From NCBI GenBank assembly GCA_029973955.1, contig JARKQJ010000218.1:186001-250000 (forward strand): a DNA stretch of 64,000 nucleotides, written 5' to 3'. Positions 62,938-64,000 of the stretch are shown in pieces; positions within the stretch are counted from its first letter, which is position 1; the number at the start of each line of letters is the position of its first letter. The position numbers were made by a program, and so were the translations under genes. Below the pieces are notes generated by a model. That model searched no databases and was not told where the DNA came from. It worked only from the letters and a program-made list of their open reading frames with translations. This stretch comes from Paludibaculum sp. Its GTDB lineage: Bacteria > Acidobacteriota > Terriglobia > Bryobacterales > Bryobacteraceae.

Positions 62938-64000
62938 GGCCCCTGGCGCTCGTCTGTTCTTTCTTTGCGCTTGCGCTTTGTGCGCTTCCGGCTCTAGCCC
63001 AGTACGATCTGATCCTCAGAAATGCGCGTGTGGTGAACGGCACGGGCGAAGCCGCGTTCACGGCGGACATCGCGGTGAAGGACGGGCGCATTGCGGCCGT
63101 AGGGGACTTGAAGGGCAAGACGGCGGAGCGCGAGATCGACGCCGCGGGGCGCGTGGCGGCGCCGGGGTTCATCGACGTGCACACGCACATCGAAGGCGCG
63201 ATCGATAAAGTGCCGCGGGCTGACAACTTCCTGATGGATGGCGTGACGACGGTGGTGACGGGCAACTGCGGGGGCTCGGCCGAGGCCTTGGGAGAGTGGT
63301 TCGGGAAGCTGGAAGAGCAGGGCGTGGGGATCAACGTGGCGTCGCTGGTGGGGCACAACACGGTGCGCCGGCAGGTGATGGGGACGGCGAACCGCAAGGC
63401 GACTCCGGACGAGATTGAGCAGATGAAGGCGCTGGTGGCGCAGGCGATGGAGCAGGGCGCGGTGGGGTTTTCGACGGGGTTGATCTACATTCCGGGGACG
63501 TATTCGAACACGGCGGAGGTGGTGGAGCTGGCGCGGGCGGCGGCGGGCAAGGGGGGCGTCTACGCGAGCCACATGCGGGACGAAGGGGCGCACGTGCTGG
63601 AAGCGATCCGGGAAGCGGCGCGGGTGGGCCAGGAGGCCGGGATGCGGGTAGAGCTGTCGCACTTCAAGATCGACACGCCGCGCATCTGGGGGTTCAGCCA
63701 GAAGTCGCTGGCGCTGGTGGAGGAGTTCCGGGCGAAGGGGCTGGATATCGGGGTGGATCAGTATCCGTACGACCACTCGTCGACGGGGCTGGGCATCACG
63801 ATTCCATCGTGGGCGCTGGCCGATGGTCCGGTAAAGGTCCGGCGGCGGTTTCGGAACGCCACGACGCGGGCGCGAATTGTGGCGGAGATGAAACGGCAGT
63901 TGAAGCACCTGGGTCACAAGGATTACAGCTACGCGACGGTGGCATCGTTTGAGCCGGACCGGTCCTTCGACGGCAAGACGATTCCGGAAGTAACGAAGCT
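62934..64000 (+). CDS. exported N-acyl-D-amino-acid deacylase / amidohydrolase (partial, C-terminus cut)
   Basis: An amidohydrolase with a signal peptide (PLALVCSFFALALCALPALAQ). The metal motif PGFIDVHTHIEGAID, NCGGSA and GFSTGLIYIPGTYSNTAE are typical of D-aminoacylase / N-acyl-D-glutamate deacylase enzymes, followed by HMRDEGAHVLEAI. It starts by overlapping the accD stop and continues past the window end, with 355 codons seen of a usual 480-560. It probably hydrolyses N-acyl-D-amino acids in the periplasm. Confidence 0.88.
   Translation, partial: MRPLALVCSFFALALCALPALAQYDLILRNARVVNGTGEAAFTADIAVKDGRIAAVGDLKGKTAEREIDAAGRVAAPGFIDVHTHIEGAIDKVPRADNFLMDGVTTVVTGNCGGSAEALGEWFGKLEEQGVGINVASLVGHNTVRRQVMGTANRKATPDEIEQMKALVAQAMEQGAVGFSTGLIYIPGTYSNTAEVVELARAAAGKGGVYASHMRDEGAHVLEAIREAARVGQEAGMRVELSHFKIDTPRIWGFSQKSLALVEEFRAKGLDIGVDQYPYDHSSTGLGITIPSWALADGPVKVRRRFRNATTRARIVAEMKRQLKHLGHKDYSYATVASFEPDRSFDGKTIPEVTK

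Overview
The window is GC-rich bacterial chromosome (no phage, IS, CRISPR or tRNA seen) and most likely comes from an Acidobacteriota of the Bryobacterales/Solibacter type. This placement is inferred from the gene set: an Acidobacteria-style VWA secreted protein, carboxypeptidase-regulatory-like secreted proteins, a YncE-type propeller fused to a phosphoesterase, a 3-keto-disaccharide hydrolase, Tat-exported Gfo/Idh and ThuA proteins and a GH106-like enzyme, SecD-SecF fused in one chain, and a PyrR-headed pyr operon. No 16S or marker comparison was possible.

Layout. 1-12.3 kb: queA (cut by the window start), tsaD, a secreted alpha/beta hydrolase, an Mrp-type P-loop ATPase, secDF with a HAMP membrane protein, a propeller/phosphoesterase and a sugar hydrolase. 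12.3-16.4 kb: pyrR-pyrB-pyrC and a secreted GDPD. 16.3-23.6 kb: homoserine dehydrogenase with a coupled methyltransferase, a divergent Lrp/LysE pair, a coupled DUF4139 / second homoserine dehydrogenase / FAH string, and a receiver protein. 23.6-30.9 kb: glgB, adenosine deaminase family, LOG family, M1 peptidase, VWA protein. 31-41.8 kb: glycan-related export genes (GH106-like, Gfo/Idh, ThuA, a Tat toroid-like protein), a serine hydrolase and a DedA-rhodanese gene. 41.8-47.4 kb: glcD, TlpA proteins, two tandem QueD-like genes plus folE, a LysW-like acidic protein and secreted CpaR-like proteins. 47.3-49.9 kb: a conserved unknown, a membrane protein, a broken ECF sigma locus and a 0.5 kb gene-free stretch. 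49.9-54.4 kb: rpiB-deoC-GAF/SpoIIE-lysA on the minus strand. 54.6-61.6 kb: a tightly coupled eight-gene plus-strand operon (SPFH, AdoMet decarboxylase, two DUF4178 proteins, a small membrane protein, DUF350, membrane spermidine synthase, FAD oxidoreductase). 61.6-64 kb: rlmH, accD and an N-acyl-D-amino-acid deacylase running off the end.

The strongest unusual signal is in the DedA-rhodanese gene at 37280-38212. Its reading frame is interrupted by one TGA (37406-37408) inside the rhodanese active-site loop, where relatives carry Cys. The frame continues with good rhodanese sequence for 41 more codons to a second TGA, and 21 nt after the first TGA lies a hairpin with a GGTCT apical loop, matching the bacterial SECIS pattern. 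I read this as a selenocysteine (Cys-Thr-Sec) membrane rhodanese. Other leads are the polyamine/Band-7/DUF4178/DUF350 operon, DeoC and RpiB carrying microcompartment-like N-terminal extensions, two QueD paralogs with complementary active-site losses, and an ECF sigma locus with an amber codon and a single-base insertion.
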